A stretch of DNA of 38,453 nt from Caulobacteraceae bacterium (GCA_947378235.1 CANCJE010000009.1:1-38453), one strand, 5' to 3'; positions 15,167 through 23,846 are shown, numbered from the stretch's first letter. A program made the numbers and translations. The notes: generated by a model not told the origin, from the sequence alone.

Positions 15167-18078
15167 TGACCAAAAAGCCCATCGCTGTAGAAACCCTCAA
15201 GCACGACGGCTCGACGCGCCTCAATATCCCGACGGCGGAATTTGAAAGCGTGATGCGCGAGGAGGACAAGACACCGGTTCAGTTAGCCTACCAGCGCCGC
15301 AATCGCGATCTGGATCCGCAGCTCGTCTGGCGCGGTAAGGAGGAGCAGGACGGGTCCGATCTGACCGTCCAGGCACCGCCGCTCTATATTCAGGAAAAGG
15401 TCCACCCCAAGGTCATTATCGATGATCTGAAGCGCGAGGCCAAGAAGCGCGCCGACGAGACCGTGCCGCCACCGCTCGATCTGTTCGCCGACTTCAACGG
15501 GCTAAAGGACAGGGAAGCCGCAACCGAATTTTACCAGCACGACCAGCACTGGTCGAACCGGATGATCTCAGGCGACAGCCTGTCAGTGATGGCCAGCCTA
15601 GCCGAGCGCGAGGGCCTGCGCGGGCAGGTGCAGTGCATATTCGTTGATCCACCCTACGGCATCAAGTTCAACTCGAATTTCCAGTGGAGCACGACCTCGC
15701 GCGACGTGAAGGACGGCGCGAAGGATCAGATCACGAGGGAGCCGGAACAGGTTCGCGCCTTTCGCGATACGTGGCGCGACGGCATCCACTCGTATCTGAC
15801 GTATCTTCGCGACCGGCTGACGGTCGCGCGCGATTTGCTTCACGAGAGTGGGAGTATCTTCGTCCAGATCGGCGATGAGAACGTGCATCGCGTCCGGACG
15901 GTGTTGGACGAGGTGTTTGGGGACGAAAATTTCATTGGTCAAATTACTGTTCAAACGACATCTGGTTTTCTGACTAACACGCTGGGAAACATGTCTGATT
16001 TTGTTCTTTGGTATGCCCGATCCAAGGAGAAAGTGAAGGTTCGCCCACCATTTTATCGAAAGGACTTTGAGCTGGGTGAAGGCAACGCGCGTTGGCTGAT
16101 GTTCGACGACTTTAGCTACCGTGGTGTCAGTGCCGCTGAGAAGCGAGGTGAAGTTGCTCCTCCTCAAAATGCTAAGCCATACAAGCCGGATAACATTATT
16201 TCGCAAGGAAGAGCCAAGGAGCCTCAGCCGTTCAAGTATTTTGGCCGTGTGTTTGATACTTGGGCTAAAAATTCGCACTGGAAAGCAAATTTTCCTGTTG
16301 GAATGAACCGCCTTGCTTGGGCAGGTCGTATCCACGAGGCCGAAAACTCGATTCAGTACGTGCGCTACCATACGGATTTCGATGTCGCGGTTCACGGAAA
16401 TATCTGGACTGACACCGGGACGGGAAACTTCACCGACGACAAGGTTTATGTTGTTCAGACAAACACCAAAGTAATCGAACGCTGCATCCTCATGACCACG
16501 GACCCCGGCGACCTGGTTCTAGACCCCACCTGCGGTTCGGGGACTTCAGCGCATGTCGCCGAGCAATGGGGGCGGCGCTGGATCACCATCGACACCAGCC
16601 GGGTGGCCATCGCTCTGGCCCGGTCGCGCCTTATGGGTGCGCGCTATCCATACTATCTCCTCGCCGACAGCCCGGAAGGGCAGCGCAAGGAAGGTGACGT
16701 GATGCGCTCCGCGCCCAAGACGACACCGACGCGCGGGGATATCCGCCATGGCTTCGTCTACGAACGCGTACCGCACATCATGCTGAAATCCATCGCTACC
16801 AATGCGGAGATCGATGTCATCTGGGAAAAGCGCCAGCCGGCGGTGGACGTCGCGAGGCACCAGCTCAACGCCGCGCTGAAGGGTCACGGCATCCCGTTCA
16901 AGGTCGAGACCGGCGGCCGCGCAGGCGCGAAGATCGACTTCACCGCCGTAGGCGAGGTCAAGCTCCCTTCCGGCGAGATGGCGCCTACGAATGGTTTCTT
17001 GGAATGGGAAGTCCCTCTTAAGGCACCCGACGCGTGGTCATCCCCAGCAAAGGATGCGCTCTCGGCCTTCTGGGAGGCCCGCATCGCGCGTCAGAAGGAA
17101 ATCGATGCCTCGATCGCCGCCAAGGCCGAGTTCGAATATCTCTACGACAAGCCCTATGACGACAAGAGCCGCGTCCGGGTAGCCGGTCCCTTCACAGTTG
17201 AAAGCCTCTCGCCCCATCGCACGCTGGCGGTTGATTGGAACGACGAGCTGGTCGATCTGCTCGAAGCTGCTGAAGGCAAGCGCAAGGCGGTGGATAAGGG
17301 GGACGTGGTCTCGGACTTCGCGCAGATGATCCTTGAGAATCTCAAGGTGGCGGGCGTGCAGCAGGCCCATAAGGAGGACCGGATCAGCTTCACCTCTCTG
17401 ATCGGCTGGCCGGGGGACCATATCTGCGCCGAGGGCACCTTCATGGAGGGTGATAGGCAAAGGCGAGCAGGCATCTTTATCGGTCCTGAATTTGGCACCG
17501 TCCCGCGCGCCGATCTGGTCGCGGCGGCGAAGGAATGCGGGGACGCGGGTTTCGATGTGCTGATCGCCTGCGCCTTTAACTATGACGCCCGGTCCGCCGA
17601 GTTCGACAGACTAGGCCGGGTGCCGGTGCTCAAGGCCCGGATGAACCCCGATCTGCATATGGGCGCGGACCTCAAGGCAACAGGCGCGGGCAACCTGTTC
17701 GTGATCTTCGGCGAGCCCGACATCAAGATCGAGGAGGCTGGCGACGGCCTGATCCGCGTGAAGGTCTTCGGCGTCGATGTGTTCAAGCCCCAGACCGGCG
17801 AGGTCATTTCAGAAGGCACAGACGGCATCGCGCTATGGATGCTCGACACCGACTATAATGAGGAAAGCTTCTTCGTCCGCCACGCCTATTTCCTCGGCGC
17901 CAATGACCCCTACAAGGCCTTGAAAAAGACCCTGAAGGCCGAAATCGATCAAGACGCCTGGGACAGCCTCTATTCTGACACCTCCCGCCCATTCGCAAAA
18001 CCTACCAGCGGTCGGATCGCCGTAAAGGTCATCAATCACCTGGGCGATGAAGTCATGAAGGTGTTTGGGGTGGAGTGA
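15166..18078 (+). CDS. Site-specific DNA methyltransferase, type III Mod-like (beta class)
   Basis: 970 residues, long for a Mod subunit. Motif IV DPPYGI (about 161-166) precedes motif I DPTCGSGTS (about 453-460), the order of beta-class N6-adenine or N4-cytosine methyltransferases; DPPY favours adenine. The target-recognition region lies between the two motifs (about 250-430) and its DNA is clearly more AT-rich than both flanks, suggesting exchange. The C-terminal 450 residues are an additional region seen in long type III-like Mods. The ATG at 15166 was chosen over the GTG at 15163 and overlaps the DUF4268 stop codon. Last gene before the right end. Confidence 0.9.
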   Translation: MTKKPIAVETLKHDGSTRLNIPTAEFESVMREEDKTPVQLAYQRRNRDLDPQLVWRGKEEQDGSDLTVQAPPLYIQEKVHPKVIIDDLKREAKKRADETVPPPLDLFADFNGLKDREAATEFYQHDQHWSNRMISGDSLSVMASLAEREGLRGQVQCIFVDPPYGIKFNSNFQWSTTSRDVKDGAKDQITREPEQVRAFRDTWRDGIHSYLTYLRDRLTVARDLLHESGSIFVQIGDENVHRVRTVLDEVFGDENFIGQITVQTTSGFLTNTLGNMSDFVLWYARSKEKVKVRPPFYRKDFELGEGNARWLMFDDFSYRGVSAAEKRGEVAPPQNAKPYKPDNIISQGRAKEPQPFKYFGRVFDTWAKNSHWKANFPVGMNRLAWAGRIHEAENSIQYVRYHTDFDVAVHGNIWTDTGTGNFTDDKVYVVQTNTKVIERCILMTTDPGDLVLDPTCGSGTSAHVAEQWGRRWITIDTSRVAIALARSRLMGARYPYYLLADSPEGQRKEGDVMRSAPKTTPTRGDIRHGFVYERVPHIMLKSIATNAEIDVIWEKRQPAVDVARHQLNAALKGHGIPFKVETGGRAGAKIDFTAVGEVKLPSGEMAPTNGFLEWEVPLKAPDAWSSPAKDALSAFWEARIARQKEIDASIAAKAEFEYLYDKPYDDKSRVRVAGPFTVESLSPHRTLAVDWNDELVDLLEAAEGKRKAVDKGDVVSDFAQMILENLKVAGVQQAHKEDRISFTSLIGWPGDHICAEGTFMEGDRQRRAGIFIGPEFGTVPRADLVAAAKECGDAGFDVLIACAFNYDARSAEFDRLGRVPVLKARMNPDLHMGADLKATGAGNLFVIFGEPDIKIEEAGDGLIRVKVFGVDVFKPQTGEVISEGTDGIALWMLDTDYNEESFFVRHAYFLGANDPYKALKKTLKAEIDQDAWDSLYSDTSRPFAKPTSGRIAVKVINHLGDEVMKVFGVE

Positions 18079-18105
18079 TGGGGCTGGCGATCGGTCCAAA
18101 CTGGA

Positions 18106-18130
18106 CCCTATGCGTCCCCCTTGCGTCCCC
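18106..18130 (+). repeat. Right arm-type repeat
   Basis: Identical to 6783-6807 over 25 bp, with the following CATTTTTGG also shared after a one-base length difference. It carries two tandem GCGTCCCC motifs and lies 46 bp inside the right core repeat. A GGTCC-AAACT-GGACC hairpin (18093-18107) overlaps its left edge. Confidence 0.75.
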
Positions 18131-18176
18131 GCCATTTTTGGCCGGAAAGCAAATCGTTCTAAGTCATTGAAAAATA

Positions 18177-18223
18177 TGGTGCCGCTTAGGTGACTCGAAC
18201 ACCTGACCCCCGCATTACGAATG
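18177..18223 (-). repeat. att direct repeat, right copy (within tRNA-Thr)
   Basis: Exact match to 6613-6659. It runs from the CCA end of the tRNA to one base past the 5' side of the anticodon region, so crossover probably falls in or near the anticodon loop, as is usual for tRNA-targeting integrases. Confidence 0.93.
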
Positions 18224-18252
18224 CGATGCTCTACCGGCTGAGCTAAAGCGGC
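18177..18252 (-). tRNA. tRNA-Thr (anticodon CGT), att site
   Basis: 76 nt including encoded CCA. The acceptor GCCGCTT/AAGCGGC is a perfect 7 bp; the D-stem GCTC/GAGC, anticodon stem GCATT/AATGC around loop with CGT, and T-loop TTCGAGT are all normal. It reads ACG codons. Its 3' 47 bases equal the left junction copy, so the element restored the gene on integration by supplying its 3' part. Confidence 0.95.
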
Positions 18253-18264
18253 TAACCGTGGCGC

Positions 18265-18293
18265 TGTTTAGCGCCAGAAGGGTCATTTGCCAA
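18265..18293 (-). promoter_or_regulatory. Candidate tRNA-Thr promoter
   Basis: On the minus strand TTGGCA (18293-18288), 17 bp, then TAAACA (18270-18265), ending 12 bp before the tRNA. The -10 box lies in a perfect 7-bp inverted repeat TGGCGCT-GTTT-AGCGCCA (18259-18276). Confidence 0.5.
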
Positions 18294-18779
18294 GCGCCGT
18301 TGAGCGGCTAGGTGCGTTTGACAGGACAAGACCTCCATCGACCTATTAACGGCTGAGTCCTGTTGGATCGTCCGGACTCACACAGGCCCCATGACTACTC
18401 CGAGGGTTGTTCAATTACAGCACTATCGATTTAGGTATTGTTTTAATGTGGCAGGCTTCAGGTCCATATCGACCGGACCAAGGCCTATATAACCACCATC
18501 CTGGCGACAAAACTTCCCGATTTGATTGATATTTATAGTGTAAAGTACGAAAACGACTGTTCAAAAATTTCACCCCCCCCCCCCCGAAATTTCGGATTTT
18601 GCACGATATGGGTAATTAATATTGCCCCGACCGCCCAAATTGGGGAGGTTCGGCCTATTTTAGGTCACAACATCATTGTATCTGTACGTCGCTTAAATAG
18701 GCTCTGTCACATTCGATCAGGGTCCCATTGAAGCGGTTCGCTTCGGCTGTGTGCCCCGTAGCGTTTTGAGGAGTGACCG
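18294..18779. other. Gene-free 486-bp stretch
   Basis: It is AT-richer than its surroundings from about 18410 to 18680. It contains a C13 tract with flanking symmetry (listed separately), the palindrome CCCAAATTGGG at 18634-18644, and no believable ORF: the one 69-residue frame across the C tract has no RBS. It probably carries the control region of the downstream winged-helix gene. Confidence 0.5.
18565..18595. repeat. C13 homopolymer between inverted AAATTTC / GAAATTT arms
   Basis: Thirteen Cs (18573-18585) lie between AAATTTC (18565-18571) and GAAATTT (18586-18592); the right arm is also part of the perfect palindrome CCGAAATTTCGG (18584-18595). Tracts of this length are prone to slippage, and the opposite strand is a G13 run able to form quadruplex-like structures. 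Confidence 0.8.
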
Positions 18780-19262
18780 ATGGCCGCGACATTGCAAAAG
18801 GATCCCCATGGGGTCGTAACGGGCCTGCCGGACGCCAAGACAACCGCCCAGCCTTACGCCTTTAAAGACCTGGCGCTGCTTCAGGCCTTTTCAAACGTCA
18901 TGTTGACCAGCATCAACACGGTGTCGAGCCGTTGGGCCGGCGGCGACTTTATTAGCGCAACCATCTTCTGCGCCTTCTTCCTCGCCGCCACGTCTGATTC
19001 GACCCGCAGCATCCTCTATGGGACAGCCTCTGGATCTAGCGCCATGCAGGACGGTCTTTTGTCGGTCAGCAGCATCTCGCAAATGACCGGCATTCCCCGC
19101 GAGACGGTACGCCGCAAATGTGTCGAGCTGGCCGAAAAGGGCATGATTTCGCGCGAGGGCTCGCGCCTCTATCGCTGCATCATCCCTGACGATATGACCG
19201 CTGATCTGACGGCGAAAATCGACAGCATCATTCAGCTCAATGATCGCCTGACCCAGCACTAG
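18780..19262 (+). CDS. Winged-helix transcriptional regulator
   Basis: 160 residues. The C-terminal half has a clear winged helix-turn-helix: LSVSSISQMTGIPRETVRRK, then ELAEKGMISREGSRLYR, as in Crp, MarR and IclR type regulators. The N-terminal 85 residues show no recognised ligand domain but contain a hydrophobic helix (ATIFCAFFLAA) and may mediate dimer contacts. The ATG at 18780 has GAGGAG 6 nt upstream. It converges on the next gene with only 14 bp between. Targets are unknown. The C13 tract lies about 195 bp upstream and could affect its expression. Confidence 0.75.
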   Translation: MAATLQKDPHGVVTGLPDAKTTAQPYAFKDLALLQAFSNVMLTSINTVSSRWAGGDFISATIFCAFFLAATSDSTRSILYGTASGSSAMQDGLLSVSSISQMTGIPRETVRRKCVELAEKGMISREGSRLYRCIIPDDMTADLTAKIDSIIQLNDRLTQH

Positions 19263-19276
19263 CAGGCCCAAAGTGC

Positions 19277-20401
19277 CTACCAGACCTTGGCACCCTTATC
19301 GGAACCGATGCCAAGGCCCTGCTGGAAGTCCGAGAACAGCTCGACCAGATCCAAGGCCGAAATCTTGGGGTTCGCATGATGACTGTGGAAGCGATAGGCC
19401 CAAAAGTGGCTCATATGGTTGATGGCCGCCAGTTGACCGCCGAGCTGATTAAACAGGCGCGGGGCGGTGAGCAAAAACTCACGAAACAGTAGCGGGCTGC
19501 CCCTCTTGATCAGATCACAATAGGCGCGGTCATAGAGGGCCACGATCTTCTCGATATTATCAAGCCCATCCATAAGCCCGCGCCGGGTAACCATACGCGA
19601 ATGGTTCAGATAGTGCCGCTCGTCCTGTTTTAAAAAATCTGACGGCTGGATGTTGAGAATGTCTTCGATCAGAGCCTGAGCATTGTCCAAAATGTCGTTC
19701 TGGGCCCATTTATAATAGAGAAACGCCTTCCAGCAGAACAGACCCTCTTCAAACTCTTCGGGCGAGAGCTTTAGGGTCTGGCGAAGGGGCTCAAGTTGCT
19801 CATCAGGCTTGGTGGCCAAGATCTTATTGATGAGGCGCTCTGTATAGGAGGCAAGGCCCGCATTTCCAGCAAAGGACAGCCGCACCAGGCTCGACACCTC
19901 ATCGATGGCAAGGGCCCGCATGGCCGTCAAATCAGCCTGCGACAGTTCAAAATAACAGGGGGCAACGTCAAAGCCCTTCTTGACCACAGCCTCTCTTAGC
20001 AAAAAGGGATCAAAGGAGGGAAGGGAGTCGAGCAAGGTTAAGACCTCTCGATCGCGGCTATTTTTCCGCTGATTGGAACCCAGTATAGCCCTTAATCGCG
20101 CCTCATAGTTCCGTTCCCCAATAAAGATCGAATAGCCGCCGGTTTGCAAGTTATCCATATCTATGGGGATGATAATCTTGGTTGCTGACAAACGGTTATC
20201 GTCAAAATAGACGCGCTCATTTGCGCGAAGCTGATGCTTGACGATGATGCTTCGATTGAGCACGCGATTCTCAAGCAACGGCCGGTGAGAATATTGGGGC
20301 TGAGGACCGCTCTGCTTCCAGGTTGCGACAAGATTTAGAACGCGCGAGCTTGCCGCTGTCTCTTGCAGACTTGAGAGTTTGCGGACGGTTCGACTGATCA
20401 C
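19277..20401 (-). CDS. Hypothetical protein, 374 residues
   Basis: Not recognised. It has no signal peptide or membrane segment. The N-terminal third is mixed, with YSHRPLLENRVLNRSIIVKH and PIDMDNLQTGGYSIFIGERN in parts; the rest is rich in predicted helices, with EEFEEGLFCWKAFLYYKW and ALIEDILNI. The first start codon is GTG at 20401 with GAAGAG a few bases upstream. It lies downstream of the hybrid histidine kinase in the same direction with a 103-bp gap, so it may be co-transcribed or have its own promoter in the AT-rich part of that gap. A role in the kinase pathway is only a guess. Confidence 0.65.
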   Translation of the reverse strand: MISRTVRKLSSLQETAASSRVLNLVATWKQSGPQPQYSHRPLLENRVLNRSIIVKHQLRANERVYFDDNRLSATKIIIPIDMDNLQTGGYSIFIGERNYEARLRAILGSNQRKNSRDREVLTLLDSLPSFDPFLLREAVVKKGFDVAPCYFELSQADLTAMRALAIDEVSSLVRLSFAGNAGLASYTERLINKILATKPDEQLEPLRQTLKLSPEEFEEGLFCWKAFLYYKWAQNDILDNAQALIEDILNIQPSDFLKQDERHYLNHSRMVTRRGLMDGLDNIEKIVALYDRAYCDLIKRGSPLLFREFLLTAPRLFNQLGGQLAAINHMSHFWAYRFHSHHANPKISALDLVELFSDFQQGLGIGSDKGAKVW

Positions 20402-20504
20402 GCAGGTCTCTTCGATATAGGGGTGATCGATCCCGCAGCGGACCGGCCCAAACGGGCACAGGGGCCGTTTATCTAGTGTTGACTATAAATATTTCATGAA
20501 CGGC

Positions 20505-22592
20505 TTAGGTTGCCGCCGGCGCAAGCAACTCGGACAAGGCTTCAATGAGCGCGGCGGGGCGAACAGGCTTACTCAAATGATAGTCCGCACCCGCCTTCAG
20601 GCTGGCCTCTCGGTCTGCCGCCATCGCATTGGCGGTCACGGCGATGATGGGCGTGCGAGACGCGCCGCTCACGGCTTCTAGCTCGCGAATCTTGGTGGTG
20701 GCGACCAGCCCATCCATGATCGGCATCTGGATATCCATCAGGATGACGTCGAAATCCGCATCCTTAAAGGCCTCGATAGCCTGAACGCCATTTTCCGCCA
20801 GGGTGACCTTGGCCCCGATAGTGTCCAGAATCATCATCATGACCCTTTGATTGACCTCATGATCTTCGGCGACGAGCACGCGAAGCGGGGGCAGACCATC
20901 TTCATGGCCGCTTCGGCCTCCATCGCCAAGGTCTAGAGCTGGCATCTCCAAGGCTTGGCTCCGCTCCAGCGGAAGCTGGACTGAAAACAGGGTGCCCTTG
21001 CCAAGGATGGAGCGTACGCGAATGGTTCCGCCCATCGCCCGCACAAGGGCGCGGCTGATCCAAAGACCAAGGCCCGTGCCGCCGTGGCGCCGACTAATCG
21101 AGCTGTCGCCCTGCTCAAATCGTTTGAACAGGCGATTGGACGTGGCGCGGTCAAAACCTTGACCCGTATCGCTGACCACCAGATGCAAGCCCGTCGCACA
21201 ACGCCGCGCGGTGATCGCCACGCGCCCATGGTCTGTAAATTTAACGGCATTGCTAAGCAGGTTGGATATGACTTGGCTGACCCGCACCTGATCGCCCACA
21301 TAGGTGCCCGCCGCGCCGGGCATAATATTGAGCTCCATCTCAAGGCCCTTGGCCTCAGCGGTGGCGCGATGAAGCGCGGTGACATCCAATAACAGACCGC
21401 TCATATCGAACGGGACACGCTCGAAATCCACCTCAATGGCCTCAATCTTGGCGACGTCCAAAATGTCGTTGAGGACGCGCTCCAAAATCCGGCCCGATGC
21501 CACCACCGTGCGCGTCATCTCCCGACCCCGCGCATCGACCTGTTGCTGATGCAACATTTCGGACATGGCGATAATGCCGTTAAGTGGGGTGCGAAGTTCG
21601 TGGCTCATATTGGCCAAAAACCGCGTTTTGGCCAGATTGGCATCTTCCGCCTCACGTCGGCTGACCTCTAGTGCGACCTCGTGGTCGGCAAGATCAACAA
21701 ACAGACGACGGATGCGGACCATCCCCGCCACGAGCGCCACCAAGGCCACAACTAAAAGGAAGGTAAGGACGGGCGCCGCTCTGATCAGCAATCGGCCGCC
21801 CGGCCTGCTGGCCTGCCAAGCAATCTTTCCAATTGCGGTGCCGTCAGGCGCGGACAGGGTCAAATAGGGCTCAGGGACGACCGTCCCTTGCAGCGACAGG
21901 TGCGGACGATAAAGGGCCAGATCCTGCGCCAGCCGAGGAATGATACTGGACACCCGCTGGCCCGTCGCGACGATCGGATCTTCAGAGCGGGCGTCACGGT
22001 GGGCAGCGTCCTCTGGAACAATGTTCGAGATCGCTACAAAATAGGGGCTGCCGCCAACCAAGACGATACCTTCGTGAGCAACGTGGGCCGCAAACCCATA
22101 GGCCCGATGGTCGGAAACAAAACTGTTTCTGGCGATCGATTCATCTCGAACAGCGCGCAAAAGCGGCCCGACCGCAGCAATAAATTGCGCCTCCTGAGAC
22201 GCCGCGACCACCTTGCTGTCACGTGATGCATAGATGGGCGTCCCATCTGGCGAGAAGACAACCGTGACGGGGTAGCTCATATAGTCGGAAAAATATCTTC
22301 CGATATTTTCATGCATCCATGTGGTGTTACGGGCCAAACTATTGGCGTGGGCGTCGTTCCAAACCGCTGCTGAGCGCACATCATAGTGCATTTTCAAGAG
22401 CGTACTATCGATGCGTCGCGAGGCCCGTAGGGTCTCTTGCTGCAAACTGGTTTCGTCGATCAGTCTGGCTGAATAATAGACGAGGCCAAAGACCGTTACG
22501 AGGATTGCGCCTGCAGCGACCATCAATACCGCAACGAGGCGAAACAACTGCTGGCGTCGGATAGCAACCTGTTGGGAAGAGGTGGCCGCCAT
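20505..22592 (-). CDS. Hybrid sensor histidine kinase with CHASE4-like sensor and receiver
   Basis: 695 residues. Two membrane segments (about 17-40 and 270-292) bracket a periplasmic sensor resembling CHASE4 (MHYDVRSAAVWND...). Then HisKA with the phospho-acceptor His331 in MSHELRTPLNG, an HATPase domain with N box (SNLLSNAVKF), DTGQGF and GTGLGLWI, and a C-terminal receiver with phospho-acceptor Asp620 in VILMDIQMPIMDG. It lacks an Hpt domain, so a separate phosphotransfer protein is needed if it runs a phosphorelay. The ligand is unknown. The start ATG at 22592 is consistent with the first membrane segment. Confidence 0.92.
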   Translation of the reverse strand: MAATSSQQVAIRRQQLFRLVAVLMVAAGAILVTVFGLVYYSARLIDETSLQQETLRASRRIDSTLLKMHYDVRSAAVWNDAHANSLARNTTWMHENIGRYFSDYMSYPVTVVFSPDGTPIYASRDSKVVAASQEAQFIAAVGPLLRAVRDESIARNSFVSDHRAYGFAAHVAHEGIVLVGGSPYFVAISNIVPEDAAHRDARSEDPIVATGQRVSSIIPRLAQDLALYRPHLSLQGTVVPEPYLTLSAPDGTAIGKIAWQASRPGGRLLIRAAPVLTFLLVVALVALVAGMVRIRRLFVDLADHEVALEVSRREAEDANLAKTRFLANMSHELRTPLNGIIAMSEMLHQQQVDARGREMTRTVVASGRILERVLNDILDVAKIEAIEVDFERVPFDMSGLLLDVTALHRATAEAKGLEMELNIMPGAAGTYVGDQVRVSQVISNLLSNAVKFTDHGRVAITARRCATGLHLVVSDTGQGFDRATSNRLFKRFEQGDSSISRRHGGTGLGLWISRALVRAMGGTIRVRSILGKGTLFSVQLPLERSQALEMPALDLGDGGRSGHEDGLPPLRVLVAEDHEVNQRVMMMILDTIGAKVTLAENGVQAIEAFKDADFDVILMDIQMPIMDGLVATTKIRELEAVSGASRTPIIAVTANAMAADREASLKAGADYHLSKPVRPAALIEALSELLAPAAT

Positions 22593-22721
22593 CAGAGTCT
22601 ATTCGGCCTCCCGCCTAGGAACCGTTCAAAATTAACGGGCCAGTTGAGAGGCCTAAGGCCAAATCGCGCAATTATCAATATTCAGTAGTACTTATTATTG
22701 TGGGTCAATGGTGCCTGAGCC

Positions 22722-23750
22722 CTAGCCAAACATCGTCTCGCAGCCGGTGCCCTGCAAAAGCCCATCAACCGATCCACGCTCATTATCCGACAGGGCACCA
22801 TGGCCCTCTCGAAGCCATTTGAGGCACTTGGCCTGATAGGGGAAGCTTGGCTGGGTCCAGGCCCGACCGTCAATCTCTGTCTCAAAGCTTTTTTCCCCAG
22901 CCATGACCGCCTTGGCATTGGCCAGCAAGAACGGTGCATAGACCCGGCCAATCTCGGCTAAAAGTGGCGAAAGGGCCGCGCGGGCCTCATCAGCCGTGAA
23001 CCAGTCCGCGTCCTGCGGGTCCAGACCCGACAGGTCCTCCATCAGATCCAACCAGGCCCGAACGCGATAGGACCGCGCGACGGTAATCGCCGCAGAGGTG
23101 GGCTCAATGATCGCCAGTTGGGTCAACTGACCATAGAGGGCGAAATCCGCCGAAGAGGGCCGACCGCCTAGGACATAGCCCTTATGTTGCAAGAGCGCGT
23201 CAAGAATGTCGATGAACCGCTCATAGCTGGATTCAATCGTCTCAGCCGTTATGGCATTAGAGCCAACCACATAGAGGCGGTCAAATTGGCGTTTCGAGAT
23301 GGCGTCTGAATATTGCTTGGCGGGCTCTGGCGCAGACCGGTTCTGGGACCAATAGACCAACATCGGCCCGGCATTGTCGTGGTCCGCCTTGTGGTACCAA
23401 CGGAAGTGGAACATGGCTTTGGTCAGCCATTCATCCGCATAGTCCTCAATCAAATCGTTCAGAAAGGCCAGCGCCGGATCTGACGGAATAGCCGAACGAC
23501 CCTCATATTCCCCCTCGAGCCGGCGGGTCAGAGGCGTCGAATCCGTCACAGCCTCAAGACCGCCCTGTCCGTCGGGATAGTAGAAGGTCGGCAGCAAGGG
23601 CACCTTAGGGACCGGATAGCCCGGCTTGGGCGGACGGCCCGAGGTCCAGTGGACCGCGTAGGGGATGCGCCGATAACGCAGCAAGGCCACCATCTTGCGG
23701 GTATAGGGTGAGCCTGGGGCCCCCATCAGTTCCAGCGGCGCTTGAGTCAT
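22722..23750 (-). CDS. Glutathione S-transferase family protein
   Basis: The N-terminus is a thioredoxin-fold GST domain (LELMGAPGSPYTRKMVALLRYRRIPY), followed by an all-helical C-terminal domain with the GST-type GGRPSSADFALYGQL motif at about residue 205. At 342 residues it is much longer than a standard GST of about 210, with extra helical sequence after the second domain. The ATG at 23750 follows GGAGG by 11 nt; a GTG start at 23771 would include the GGAGG inside the gene and is less likely. Substrate unknown; it has no operon partner. Confidence 0.75.
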   Translation of the reverse strand: MTQAPLELMGAPGSPYTRKMVALLRYRRIPYAVHWTSGRPPKPGYPVPKVPLLPTFYYPDGQGGLEAVTDSTPLTRRLEGEYEGRSAIPSDPALAFLNDLIEDYADEWLTKAMFHFRWYHKADHDNAGPMLVYWSQNRSAPEPAKQYSDAISKRQFDRLYVVGSNAITAETIESSYERFIDILDALLQHKGYVLGGRPSSADFALYGQLTQLAIIEPTSAAITVARSYRVRAWLDLMEDLSGLDPQDADWFTADEARAALSPLLAEIGRVYAPFLLANAKAVMAGEKSFETEIDGRAWTQPSFPYQAKCLKWLREGHGALSDNERGSVDGLLQGTGCETMFG

Positions 23751-23846
23751 GGTCACGACATCCTCCGACACACAGTTGAGCGTTGGTTATTATTGGCAAC
23801 ATAACTGCCAATAATCCCCGCCATGGTCAAGCCGCTCTGAGGAGAC

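Larger units (their letters stand above)
6613..18223. mobile_element. Integrated element of about 11.6 kb in tRNA-Thr(CGT)
   Basis: The element is bounded by 47-bp direct repeats, one a tRNA fragment and the other part of the intact tRNA. A tyrosine integrase lies at the left end, and 25-bp arm-type repeats sit just inside both ends. Contents in order are integrase, AlpA-like HTH, DUF6074-like protein, winged-helix protein with iterons, tRNA-like sequence, hypothetical protein, HGGxSTG-like protein and a res-DUF4268-mod restriction operon. No relaxase, type IV secretion, capsid, portal or terminase gene is present. It could be a phage satellite, a mobilisable island or a reduced ICE. The boundaries are well supported; the class is inferred. 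Confidence 0.9.

Noticed and set aside
15598-16395. 265-residue antisense ORF inside mod
   Set aside because: Opposite a well-supported methyltransferase with intact motifs; it has no recognisable domain or RBS.
18522-18731. 69-residue ORF spanning the C13 tract
   Set aside because: No RBS, low-complexity proline run from the homopolymer, no family pattern; its frame depends on tract length.
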